DNA of 64,000 bases from Agarilytica sp045430285 (GTDB taxonomy: Bacteria > Pseudomonadota > Gammaproteobacteria > Pseudomonadales > Cellvibrionaceae). The notes below the pieces were generated by a model. That model was given only the letters and a program-made list of their open reading frames with translations. It had not been told where the DNA came from and did not search any database. Positions 18,183 through 25,867 of the stretch are shown piece by piece. The position numbers and the translations under genes were made by a program. The first letter of the stretch is position 1, and every line of letters begins with the position of its first letter. The DNA lies in contig JAILXV010000002.1 of NCBI GenBank assembly GCA_045430285.1, positions 248,001-312,000 of the forward strand, in the 5' to 3' direction.

Positions 18183-19121
18183 ATGAGAACGAACAATAGC
18201 CTGCTGCTATGCACAACTTTTGTATTAGGTCTTATCACCACTGCAGTCGCCGTATCCAGCGATAGATCACCTCTCGATATAGAAATCCAATCCCTCACTG
18301 GCGAAAGCACAACCTTGAATCAAATCCGCAAGGGGAAACCTCTGTATGTAAAGGTTTGGGCATCGTGGTGTGATGAATGCATGCAGCAGATGCCACACTT
18401 TAACCACACATACACACAATATAAGGACACCCTCAGCACGGTAAGCGTCAATTTATGGATGAACGAAACGCAGCAATCGGTGAATAACGTCATCAAAACC
18501 CATCACGTAAAAGTACCAACATATATCGACAAGCGCGGCGTACTCGGGCAGAAACTCAATTTATCGGTAACGCCTACCCATGCGCTGTTTGATTCGAAGG
18601 GGAAACTTGTGCACCTTGGTCATAAAGCTTCACGAGAACTGGATGAAAAGATATCCCTACTTGCAACGGGATCACTTCCCACCCCACCTTTCGTTAAGAA
18701 AAAAGATAAAGCGCCCCTCAACAAAAAAGATCATTCCCTATCACAAGCATTTAAAAATAAAGCGCTATCTAGCGTGCTATTTACCAGCACATGGTGTGAC
18801 TGGTACTTAAAAGATAGACGGCCAGAAATAGCAAAGAATTGTGCTGCGGCTCAGGAATTCTTTAACGTACACGCAAAACACAATAAAAACTCACTTATTA
18901 TCACCTCTCACTTATGGACAGGCGCAAAAGATATTGTCGATTACAGAGAGAAGTTCAAGCCGGTAGCAAAAGTCGTGTTGGATGCGAACAACCAAGCGTT
19001 TGTTGAACACAACATCCGCCAATTTCCAACGCTTCTCCTTTTTAAAAATGGGAAAGAGGTTTACCGTGAAATCGACTTTTCAGACACGCAACGTATATCG
19101 AATAAGATGAAATCTTTTTAG
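18183..19121 (+). CDS. Exported protein with two thioredoxin-like domains
   Basis: This 312-residue protein has an N-terminal signal peptide (about 1-25, LLLCTTFVLGLITTAVAVS). Domain 1 (about 28-160) is TlpA-like with the redox pair C63-C66 in WASWCDECMQQMP and a cis-Pro loop at SVTPTHALF. After a Lys-rich linker (about 170-185), domain 2 (about 190-310) has FTSTWCDWY, so only C205 remains of the CxxC and C220 is the nearest other Cys; its cis-Pro loop is QFPTLLLF. One domain looks redox-active and the other altered, suggesting relay or substrate binding in the periplasm. AGGGA lies before the ATG. It is divergent from a LysR gene and the substrate is unknown. Confidence 0.7.
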   Translation: MRTNNSLLLCTTFVLGLITTAVAVSSDRSPLDIEIQSLTGESTTLNQIRKGKPLYVKVWASWCDECMQQMPHFNHTYTQYKDTLSTVSVNLWMNETQQSVNNVIKTHHVKVPTYIDKRGVLGQKLNLSVTPTHALFDSKGKLVHLGHKASRELDEKISLLATGSLPTPPFVKKKDKAPLNKKDHSLSQAFKNKALSSVLFTSTWCDWYLKDRRPEIAKNCAAAQEFFNVHAKHNKNSLIITSHLWTGAKDIVDYREKFKPVAKVVLDANNQAFVEHNIRQFPTLLLFKNGKEVYREIDFSDTQRISNKMKSF

Positions 19122-19182
19122 CATGCCTTAGCACTAACACTGGCACAGGACAGATATAGGCGCGAGACAAAGCACAAACACA

Positions 19183-19211
19183 CCGGCTCATCGACTCTAG
19201 TGATGAGCCGG
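19183..19211. terminator. Hairpin between convergent genes
   Basis: CCGGCTCATC and GATGAGCCGG form a perfect 10-bp stem with a 9-base loop, midway between the convergent thioredoxin-like and ArsM-like genes. Neither side has a strong T run, so it may be a bidirectional stop or an mRNA 3' end stabiliser rather than a strict intrinsic terminator. Confidence 0.55.
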
Positions 19212-19244
19212 CACTGTCGCAATTAGATAAACTGAGAAAATTAA

Positions 19245-20318
19245 TTACCCACAACAACTTGTACTTGTAGCTTTTCCCCCACCAACAACCTCACTTTCTT
19301 TCGGCAAAGCTTGTGGGTCAAACATTACAAAATCTTTTGCCAAAGATGACGTGGCCACATGGGAGAACACGCGATCTGAAACCGCAGTACGCTCGCCTTT
19401 AATATAGACATTCCCAAAAGTGTCCGTCACGCCGGCCATAGATCCCACATACATAAGGGTTTTGTTGGCGCGTGTATCGCAACATGAGCTTGGCTTCTCG
19501 GCAACCAAAGTGACTGATCGAAACTCGATGCCTTCCACAACCTGCCAAGGTGTATCTTCCCACTTATCGTAGCCCACATTCACAAAACCCATTTCTGAGA
19601 ATGCTGATAAGAACTCTTTTTCATGAAACGCGCCACTAATACAACCGCTCCACAGCTCTGCATCTTTGCGCAAATGCTCAGGGACGATCTTGTCACACAC
19701 AATATCTGAAATCGCCACTCGACCACCGGGCTTTAACACTCTATACATTTCGTGAAGCAGCTGCACCCTATCCGCACGATCAACAAGATTCAGCACACAA
19801 TTTGAAATCACCAAACTAATACTATTATCTTTGACCATTGGCGACTGTTGCTGCTGCTCCCGCTTCCAACCTTCATAGTCTTCAAGGTCTGCCACATCTT
19901 CAATGGGGTTAGCCCTTAAGTAACGAGCTGCAGCATCAAGGTCAAACGCAAGATCCTGAATATGTCCCTTGTGAAAAGTGACACGATCCTGGCCTAACTT
20001 CTCCGCCATTTCGGGTTGGTACTTACGAGAAAGCGCCAACATATTATCGGTCATATCAATACCGTAAACATGCCCGCCCTTACCCACAAGTTGCGCGGCC
20101 ATATAACAAATCTTTCCACCACCACTGCCCAAATCCAAAACCACGTCCCCTTCGCGCACATAGCGCGAGGGATCGCCACAGCCGTAATCCTTTTCAATTA
20201 TTTCTTCAGGCAGAATTTTCAGCAATTCGGTTTGATAGTCCACGGGGCAGCATAGGGCTTCTTGCTTTTCCTGAGCGCCTTCAGCATAACGAGATTGGAC
20301 AACGTCTTCAGTCAACAT
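19245..20318 (-). CDS. ArsM-like (arsenite methyltransferase-type) SAM methyltransferase
   Basis: The 357-residue protein has a class I SAM domain: motif I VLDLGSGGGKICYMAAQ (60-75), acidic VYGIDMTDNML (85-93) and VLKPGGRVAISDIV. Cysteine placement is ArsM-like: C47 in YGCGDP, C71, C174 in ISNCVLNLVD and C226 in SGCISGAF, the last two matching the As(III)-binding pair. An extra tail of about 80 residues follows, with C279-C280 and a terminal CC pair in TSTSCCG; it resembles, from memory, methyltransferases of cyanobacteria and marine proteobacteria. ArsM methylates arsenite to mono-, di- and trimethyl species. It is last in a leftward operon after the MerA-like and VTT genes. Other thiophilic substrates are possible. 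Confidence 0.6.
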   Translation of the reverse strand: MLTEDVVQSRYAEGAQEKQEALCCPVDYQTELLKILPEEIIEKDYGCGDPSRYVREGDVVLDLGSGGGKICYMAAQLVGKGGHVYGIDMTDNMLALSRKYQPEMAEKLGQDRVTFHKGHIQDLAFDLDAAARYLRANPIEDVADLEDYEGWKREQQQQSPMVKDNSISLVISNCVLNLVDRADRVQLLHEMYRVLKPGGRVAISDIVCDKIVPEHLRKDAELWSGCISGAFHEKEFLSAFSEMGFVNVGYDKWEDTPWQVVEGIEFRSVTLVAEKPSSCCDTRANKTLMYVGSMAGVTDTFGNVYIKGERTAVSDRVFSHVATSSLAKDFVMFDPQALPKESEVVGGGKATSTSCCG

Positions 20319-20359
20319 AAAATTTTCACCATTGCATTCAAATTTTTATACTTCGCCCG

Positions 20360-21805
20360 CTAGCGGCGCCTAAAACCATGATATCGCTTGACCCACTTTA
20401 ACAATACTTCCGGCGCATGCGCTTTCTTCCATACACCTGCCACATATTTGTTGGCCTCACTCCATGTCGGGTAACTATGAATCGTACCCAGTATTTTATT
20501 CAAACCAATATTATTTTTCATCGCCGTCACAAATTCTGGCAGCAGCTCCCCTCCATGCGCCCCCACAATAGTTGCGCCTAGAATTTTATCGGAACCTTTT
20601 TTTAACATCACTTTTACAAAACCACGGTTATCACCATCCGCAATCGCGCGATCTAAATCGCGTAGGTCGTAGCACACCTTTTCATAATCCACTCGCTCAT
20701 CAATAAGATCGGATTCTGAACGCCCGACATGCGCAACTTCCGGATCGGTAAAGATCACCCACGGAATAACCGAGTAATCAACTTTAAATTTTTTGACACC
20801 AGAAAAGAGCGCGTTCACACTGGCATACCACGCCTGATGGCTGGCCGTATGGGTAAACTGGAAAGGACCCGCCACATCACCACAGGCCAAAATATTTTTT
20901 ATATTTGTTCTCAAGAAATCATCAACTTGAACAGTACCGTTAGCATTAAGCTCGACACCTAATTTTTGAAGACCGAAACCTTCCGTATTCGCTTGACGAC
21001 CAACCGCAATCAAAATCTTATCGAACGCGATCATTTTCTCCTCACCCTCCGCCACAACCGTTGCCACATTATTTTCGACAGAGGAAAGTTTAGCGCCTAA
21101 CAGCAATGTAATATTTTCTTCACGAAACTGCCGGGCAATAAACGCAGAAACATCATCGTCCGCACGGGGCAATAGCTTTTTTGCCGCATCCACCACGGTC
21201 ACTTCTGAGCCTAATCGAGAAAAGGCTTGCGCCAACTCGCATCCGATGGGACCACCACCAACAACGAGCAGTTTTTTTGGCAGGGTTTTTAGATCCCACA
21301 AATTATCTGAAGTAAGGTATTTTGAATCGGCCAAGCCTGAAATATTTGGAACTGCAGGCCTCGCACCCGTCGCCACAATAATATGACGTGTTGAAATTTC
21401 TCGATCACCGACCTTAACCAGGTTGGGCGTGACGATTGTCGCCTCACCAGAAATACAATCGACGCCTAAGCTTTGATAACGTTCCACAGAATCATGGGGT
21501 TCCACTTCCGCGACCACCGATTTTACTCGCGCCATTACCGCGTCAAAATCGATAGACAGCTCCGACGTGACAATACCATAACGTTCGCTTTGCCGAATCT
21601 GATGATGAAGTTTTGCGGCGCGAATAAGTGCTTTGCTGGGCACGCAGCCCGTATTTAGGCAATCACCGCCCATCAAATGTTTTTCAATAAGAAATACTTT
21701 CGCTTTTACCGCTGAAGCAATATATGCGCTCACCAGGCCTGCAGCGCCCGCACCAATGACCACGAGGTTTGCGTCATACTTTTTTCGCCACATTTTACTT
21801 AACAT
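20360..21805 (-). CDS. Mercuric-reductase-like FAD-dependent disulfide oxidoreductase
   Basis: The protein (about 481 residues) belongs to the pyridine-nucleotide disulfide oxidoreductase family. It has an FAD motif (LVVIGAGAAGLVSAYIAS), the redox disulfide in GGDCLNTGCVPSKAL, an NAD(P) motif (LLVVGGGPIGCELAQAF) and FAD-binding ILACGDVAG. In the C-terminal dimer domain the lipoamide-dehydrogenase/glutathione-reductase H-P-T is SYPT: a Tyr replaces the proton-relay His, as in MerA. The N-terminal metal-binding domain and C-terminal vicinal Cys pair of true MerA are missing, so it should not be called a mercuric reductase. I chose the ATG at 21805, with GAGG five to six bases upstream; a GTG at 21811 is the alternative. 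It lies 41 bases before the ArsM-like gene. Confidence 0.75.
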   Translation of the reverse strand: MLSKMWRKKYDANLVVIGAGAAGLVSAYIASAVKAKVFLIEKHLMGGDCLNTGCVPSKALIRAAKLHHQIRQSERYGIVTSELSIDFDAVMARVKSVVAEVEPHDSVERYQSLGVDCISGEATIVTPNLVKVGDREISTRHIIVATGARPAVPNISGLADSKYLTSDNLWDLKTLPKKLLVVGGGPIGCELAQAFSRLGSEVTVVDAAKKLLPRADDDVSAFIARQFREENITLLLGAKLSSVENNVATVVAEGEEKMIAFDKILIAVGRQANTEGFGLQKLGVELNANGTVQVDDFLRTNIKNILACGDVAGPFQFTHTASHQAWYASVNALFSGVKKFKVDYSVIPWVIFTDPEVAHVGRSESDLIDERVDYEKVCYDLRDLDRAIADGDNRGFVKVMLKKGSDKILGATIVGAHGGELLPEFVTAMKNNIGLNKILGTIHSYPTWSEANKYVAGVWKKAHAPEVLLKWVKRYHGFRRR

Positions 21806-21835
21806 AAGCACCTCAATATACGCCCCTCACATCAG

Positions 21836-22516
21836 CTATTCGGTATCAATTGGTCGGTCTGAATACCCGAGGTATTTCATCACTATTTTTATAATAAAAG
21901 GAAAGGCGATAAGCGCGGCAAAAGACACGATAACTTCAGGCTTAAATATCTCGAAAAATGAAATGTTCTCGACCGTCCCCAAGCTAGCGCCTGCGTTTAC
22001 AAATAAAAATGTCGCGGGCAACATACCGATTTGGCTAAACAAATAAAACGTTCTCGCCCGCATATCGGTAAGACCAAACACCAGGTTAATGATAAAGAAA
22101 GGGATAGGCGGAATTAGTCGTAAAGTCACAAGAAATAACACACCATCACGCTCAATACCCGCATTCACTTTGTCATACACTTTTGAAAAATGCTTATGCA
22201 CCCAATCCCGTAAAAGCGTCCTTGAAATCAACATACCGACGGTAGCCCCAATCGAACTGGCAAACGAAACAATCAACACGCCGAACCACAAACCAAACAC
22301 TGCGCCCGCCGCCAGCGACAAAGGTCCCACCCCTGGCAAACTTAAACTCGCCACCAGCATATACACCAAGGCAAACGCCGCACCGGCTTGCAGAGGCTTT
22401 TCCTCCACCCACGATTGCATACGTGCCAACTCGAAATACTGCGCGAGATCAAACAGCCAAAACACCAGCACGGCAACAATAACTAGGGCTAAAACAATCA
22501 CTCTTTTGGGAGGCAT
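21836..22516 (-). CDS. TVP38/TMEM64 (VTT domain) membrane protein
   Basis: The inner-membrane protein has about 226 residues. A first helix follows MPPKR, then the VTT core: an amphipathic MQSWVEEKP segment, ALVYMLVASLSLPGVGPLSLAAGAVFG with the family's Pro-Gly loop, LIPPIPFFIINLVFGLTDMR, and two C-terminal helices. VTT/DedA-superfamily proteins are membrane transporters or scramblases of often unknown cargo. This type is frequently encoded beside mercuric-reductase-like flavoproteins, as here (30 bases upstream of one). The ATG at 22516 gives the expected short cytoplasmic start; an in-frame ATG at 22555 would add 13 residues but has no spaced ribosome-binding site. It is first gene of the leftward operon. 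Confidence 0.8.
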   Translation of the reverse strand: MPPKRVIVLALVIVAVLVFWLFDLAQYFELARMQSWVEEKPLQAGAAFALVYMLVASLSLPGVGPLSLAAGAVFGLWFGVLIVSFASSIGATVGMLISRTLLRDWVHKHFSKVYDKVNAGIERDGVLFLVTLRLIPPIPFFIINLVFGLTDMRARTFYLFSQIGMLPATFLFVNAGASLGTVENISFFEIFKPEVIVSFAALIAFPFIIKIVMKYLGYSDRPIDTE

Positions 22517-22805
22517 ATAAATCTCAATATCTCGTTTAAAGGGAATACGGCACATCTCATCACTGAGATCGCGCTAAACTAATAACGAATAAAACACAAC
22601 CAAAGCTAACTCGCTAGAACAGCCCTATGCGGGGAAAGCACTTGTATATATAACGCGAGTAACGTGTAACGCTCATACTATTTATCTGCACGCGCTATGG
22701 GGTCACATTAGTATCACAAAGGGATGACTCTTATCTAGCAAACAAAGACGGGAACAAAGGGGCAGCCAGAGAACTAAGCGCTCACATACCGGTCTTAACT
22801 CTGCA
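22517..22805. other. Divergent intergenic region, VTT operon and ppk1
   Basis: Nearly 290 bases without a credible gene on either strand. It should hold the promoter of the leftward VTT operon, but I could not pick a convincing -35/-10 pair. The ppk1 promoter lies just right of it. Confidence 0.5.
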
Positions 22806-22840
22806 CTGTCTAAAAACTGTAACGCTATACTTCTTATAAT
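22806..22840 (+). promoter_or_regulatory. Pho box and -10 of ppk1
   Basis: The 18 bases at 22806-22823 (CTGTCTAAAAACTGTAAC) match the PhoB Pho-box consensus (CTGTCATAAAACTGTCAC) at 15 positions and contain two CTGT repeats exactly 11 bases apart. Eleven bases after the box is a perfect TATAAT at 22835-22840. This replaces the -35 region just as in PhoB-activated sigma-70 promoters. Transcription should begin near 22847, about 25 bases before the ppk1 ATG. A phoB-phoR pair lies in the same window. Confidence 0.8.
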
Positions 22841-22871
22841 GACAGATTTGCCCTAGTGGAAATACGTATAG

Positions 22872-24980
22872 ATGAAAGAATTACCCGCCAACGTCACCAC
22901 GCTGCCCGTGGAAGAAACTAAGCCCGTTGATGACCCTTCATTTTATTTGAATCGTGAAACAAGCCACTTGGCGTTTAATCGGCGCGTGCTCGCCCAAGCG
23001 ATGGACGAGAGCCACCCTCTGCTGGAACGCCTAAAATTTCTACTCATTTTTAGTTCTAATTTGGATGAGTTTTTCGAAATTCGCGTTGCAGGGCTTATGC
23101 AAAGTATCAAATTCGAGCGGGAGACTGTCGGACCTGACGGGCGACATGCCGAAGACGTCCTCCGCGAAATCAGCCAAACCTGCCATCAAATTGTTGATGA
23201 GCAGTACGAAACCCTTAATAACGTGCTGATGCCGGCACTTGAAAAAGAGGGCATTCGGTTTTTACGCCGTAGCCAGTGGACAGAAGAACAGACTGAATGG
23301 ATTGAAGCCTACGTAGAGCGCGACGTACTGCCCATTATTAGCCCTATCGGTATTGATCCCGCGCACCCCTTTCCACGCCTGGTCAACAAAAGCCTGAATT
23401 TCATATTAGAACTGGATGGGAACGATGCTTTTGGCCGCGATCTCAACTACGCCGTTGTACCGGCACCGCGCTCCTTACCTCGGCTTATCGAGTTACCCAA
23501 AGAGCTCGGTGAACCAGGCTATAACTTCATTTTCCTCTCGTCCATGATCCACGCTCACGCGGATCGTCTGTTCCCAGGCATGAAAATTCGCGGCTGCTAC
23601 CAATTCCGTATTACACGAAACGCCGACCTGGATGTGGACGTGGAAGGCATCGCCGACCTCGCTCGCGCACTCAGAGGCGAACTGCATTCTCGTCGCTTTG
23701 GTACCGCCGTGCGTATAGAAGTGGCCGACAATTGCCCGCAAGAATTAACCGATTTCCTACTTAAAGAAGTCGGACTAACAGAACAAGAGCTTTACCGCGT
23801 AAACGGTCCAGTCAATCTTAAACGACTTTTTAACGTGCTCTCAGCCGTCGACCAACCCGAGCTGCTCTACCCCGCGTTTACTCCCAGCATGCCCAAGGGG
23901 CTCAGCCGCAAAGACAATATTTTTGATGCGGTATTCCGTAAGGACTACCTACTCCTCCACCCTTATCAAAGCTTTTCACCGGTCATACAGCTTCTCCGCC
24001 AAGCAGCGAAAGACCCTCATGTCGTTGCCATCAAACAAACACTGTACCGCTCTGGAGGCATACATTCAGCGATTGTGGACGCCTTGGTGGATGCAGCGCG
24101 CAACGGCAAAGAGGTGACGGCAGTAGTGGAGCTCAGAGCCCGCTTTGACGAGGAAGAAAACCTAGAGCTCGCCAGCCGCCTCCATGAAGCAGGAGTGGTC
24201 GTGGTATATGGCGTTGTGGGCTACAAGACCCACGCAAAAATGGTGCTTATTGTTCGCAGAGAAGGCGACCAACTACGACGCTACGTGCACCTCGGCACAG
24301 GCAATTACCACAGCGGCAATGCCCGCTTATATACCGACTACTCGATCCTTACCGCCAACCCCGACATGGGTGAAGACGTGCATCGCGTATTTCAACAACT
24401 GACCGGCATGGGTAAAACGGAGCGCATGGGCAAACTTCTACACGCCCCGTTCACGCTAAAACGCCAGCTACTCAAAATGATCGATGGCGAGATCAAGGCC
24501 CAGAAAGACAATAAGAATGGCCGCATCATCATGAAGTGTAACGGGCTAACAGAACCCAAGATCATTCAAAGCCTCTATAAGGCCTCTCAAGCAGGCGTCG
24601 ACATTGACCTCATCATTCGCGGTATGTGCTGCTTAAAACCTGGCATTCCTGGGGTATCCGAAAATATTCGAGTGCACTCTATCGTTGGCCGCTTCCTAGA
24701 GCACACGCGTGTGTATTATTTCGCAAATGCAGAAAACCCCGTTTACTGTGCAAGTGCGGACCTCATGGAGCGAAACCTCAACCATCGTGTAGAAACCGCA
24801 TTCCCCGTACTTTCAGCCCCACAAATCCAGCGCGTCATCGATGGACTACTACTCCATATCGCCGATGACAAACTGCGTTGGACCCTGGACAACGAAGGCA
24901 CCTATACCCTGGTAGAAAATAAAGAGGGCATCTCTTCACAAGCCGAATTACTCGCCCAGCTTTCAACAGAAGTGCCCTAA
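22872..24980 (+). CDS. ppk1: Polyphosphate kinase 1
   Basis: PPK1 polymerises the gamma phosphate of ATP into inorganic polyphosphate, usually at the inner membrane. The 702-residue protein shows all four domains: an N-terminal helical domain (NRETSHLAFNRRVL, FSSNLDEFFEIRV), the head domain, and two phospholipase-D-like C domains. The autophosphorylated histidine is H454 in GYKTHAKMVLI and the second essential one is H473 in YVHLGTGNYHSGNARLYTD, spaced as H435 and H454 of E. coli. ADLMERNLNHRVE near the end is also conserved. A Pho-box promoter precedes the gene, so induction on phosphate limitation through PhoB is likely. No exopolyphosphatase gene (ppx) is adjacent, unlike E. coli. Confidence 0.96.
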   Translation: MKELPANVTTLPVEETKPVDDPSFYLNRETSHLAFNRRVLAQAMDESHPLLERLKFLLIFSSNLDEFFEIRVAGLMQSIKFERETVGPDGRHAEDVLREISQTCHQIVDEQYETLNNVLMPALEKEGIRFLRRSQWTEEQTEWIEAYVERDVLPIISPIGIDPAHPFPRLVNKSLNFILELDGNDAFGRDLNYAVVPAPRSLPRLIELPKELGEPGYNFIFLSSMIHAHADRLFPGMKIRGCYQFRITRNADLDVDVEGIADLARALRGELHSRRFGTAVRIEVADNCPQELTDFLLKEVGLTEQELYRVNGPVNLKRLFNVLSAVDQPELLYPAFTPSMPKGLSRKDNIFDAVFRKDYLLLHPYQSFSPVIQLLRQAAKDPHVVAIKQTLYRSGGIHSAIVDALVDAARNGKEVTAVVELRARFDEEENLELASRLHEAGVVVVYGVVGYKTHAKMVLIVRREGDQLRRYVHLGTGNYHSGNARLYTDYSILTANPDMGEDVHRVFQQLTGMGKTERMGKLLHAPFTLKRQLLKMIDGEIKAQKDNKNGRIIMKCNGLTEPKIIQSLYKASQAGVDIDLIIRGMCCLKPGIPGVSENIRVHSIVGRFLEHTRVYYFANAENPVYCASADLMERNLNHRVETAFPVLSAPQIQRVIDGLLLHIADDKLRWTLDNEGTYTLVENKEGISSQAELLAQLSTEVP

Positions 24981-25068
24981 CACCTGATTCAGGCCTTGAA
25001 ATATTCCCTTAAGGCCCGATATAGGTTTCATCCAGTGCCAATCTGTCTAAGGACATCCAACGTACCTA

Positions 25069-25097
25069 TTGTCAGGGTTCTCTACTATCCTTATCAT
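25069..25097 (+). promoter_or_regulatory. Sigma-70 promoter of trxA
   Basis: TTGTCA (25069-25074), a 17-base spacer and TATCAT (25092-25097) each match the consensus hexamers at five of six positions. The expected start site near 25104 gives a 30-base leader that includes GGAGAA before the ATG at 25134. Confidence 0.65.
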
Positions 25098-25133
25098 TGG
25101 CGGCTTTAAGTATTAACGATCCGGAGAAAATAT

Positions 25134-25460
25134 ATGAGTGACGCGATTGTACACGTCAGCGATTCCAGCTTTGATGAAGACGTACTCTCGGCAGCGGGTC
25201 CAGTTCTGGTTGATTTTTGGGCGGCCTGGTGCGGACCATGTAAAATGATTGCCCCAGTGCTCGACGAACTTGCGAAAGAATATGAAGGCAAAATCAAAAT
25301 CTGTAAAATGGACGTCGACGCCAACAAAGAAACCCCTACGAAATTCAACATTCGCGGCATACCCACATTAATGATATTTAAAGATGGTAATGCTGAAGGT
25401 ACAAAAGTAGGTGCGCTCTCTAAGCCGCAGTTAAAAGAGTTTATAGAATCCAGCCAGTAA
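25134..25460 (+). CDS. trxA: Thioredoxin 1
   Basis: Thioredoxin reduces disulfides in cytoplasmic proteins such as ribonucleotide reductase, using electrons from thioredoxin reductase. The 108-residue protein has the active site C33-G-P-C36 in FWAAWCGPCKMIAP, the buried Asp in PVLVDFWA and the cis-Pro loop RGIPTLMIF, and it lacks a signal peptide. GGAGAA precedes the ATG. It sits directly upstream of rho, the classical trxA-rho order of gammaproteobacteria, but has its own promoter and is separated from rho by a hairpin and a second promoter. Confidence 0.96.
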   Translation: MSDAIVHVSDSSFDEDVLSAAGPVLVDFWAAWCGPCKMIAPVLDELAKEYEGKIKICKMDVDANKETPTKFNIRGIPTLMIFKDGNAEGTKVGALSKPQLKEFIESSQ

Positions 25461-25471
25461 AGCGATTGTCC

Positions 25472-25508
25472 CGTTCCTGTGTTTTTACAAGACTAAAACG
25501 CAGGAACG
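25472..25508. terminator. Long hairpin downstream of trxA
   Basis: Arms at 25472-25485 and 25495-25508 pair over 14 positions with a single G-U wobble and a 9-base loop. The inner part of the stem is U/A-rich but no T run follows the right arm, so it may be a weak terminator or protect the trxA mRNA 3' end. Confidence 0.55.
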
Positions 25509-25586
25509 ATAGGCTGACAGCTTGTACAACTCGCTTAAAAGAAGCTTCTATTTATTAAAAACTGTGAAAAAGTCGCTTCCGATTCT

Positions 25587-25615
25587 TTGCACTACGATAA
25601 ATTAGTGGCTATACT
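25587..25615 (+). promoter_or_regulatory. Sigma-70 promoter of rho
   Basis: TTGCAC (25587-25592), exactly 17 bases, then TATACT (25610-25615). Transcription would begin near 25622 and leave a leader of about 245 bases before the rho ATG. This is close to the arrangement in E. coli, where a long rho leader is the site of Rho autoregulation. Confidence 0.6.
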
Positions 25616-25621
25616 GCTCAT

Positions 25622-25867
25622 ATCCAACGATCGAAAACACCCGTCTTACCTTCCTTTTTTCTTCATATTTAAGTTTAAATGCTCTGGTATTCGGTATTGT
25701 TGTAACGCTCAAACGATCGGGCAAAAAATTCATTAAAAATTTCAACCTCGCCCTTTCCACAACGTCGATCAAATATTTTGCGTCATAAAAACAAAACTCC
25801 ACAACAATTAACTCTAGACTCTGCGTTCTCTGAAGAACCATCCACATCCATGGAAACATCTACACGT
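25622..25867 (+). promoter_or_regulatory. Long rho leader, C-containing and G-poor
   Basis: The predicted untranslated leader contains G-poor, C-bearing tracts (for example 25633-25664 and 25738-25766) of the kind Rho binds before it terminates transcription. It also holds a tiny reading frame of eight codons at 25679-25705 without a ribosome-binding site. Autogenous attenuation of rho is well known in E. coli; its presence here is inferred from leader length and base composition. Confidence 0.45.

Noticed and set aside
20360..21805. Genuine mercuric reductase (merA)
   Set aside because: The N-terminal metal-binding domain and the C-terminal vicinal cysteines are missing, and no mer genes are adjacent. 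Only the flavoprotein family and the Tyr substitution agree.
21633..22520. Forward reading frames over the flavoprotein and VTT genes
   Set aside because: They are antisense shadows of strongly supported minus-strand genes with conserved motifs.
25602..25859. Antisense reading frame of 85 codons over the rho leader
   Set aside because: It is opposite the rho promoter and leader and lacks a start signal; the plus-strand promoter explains the region better.
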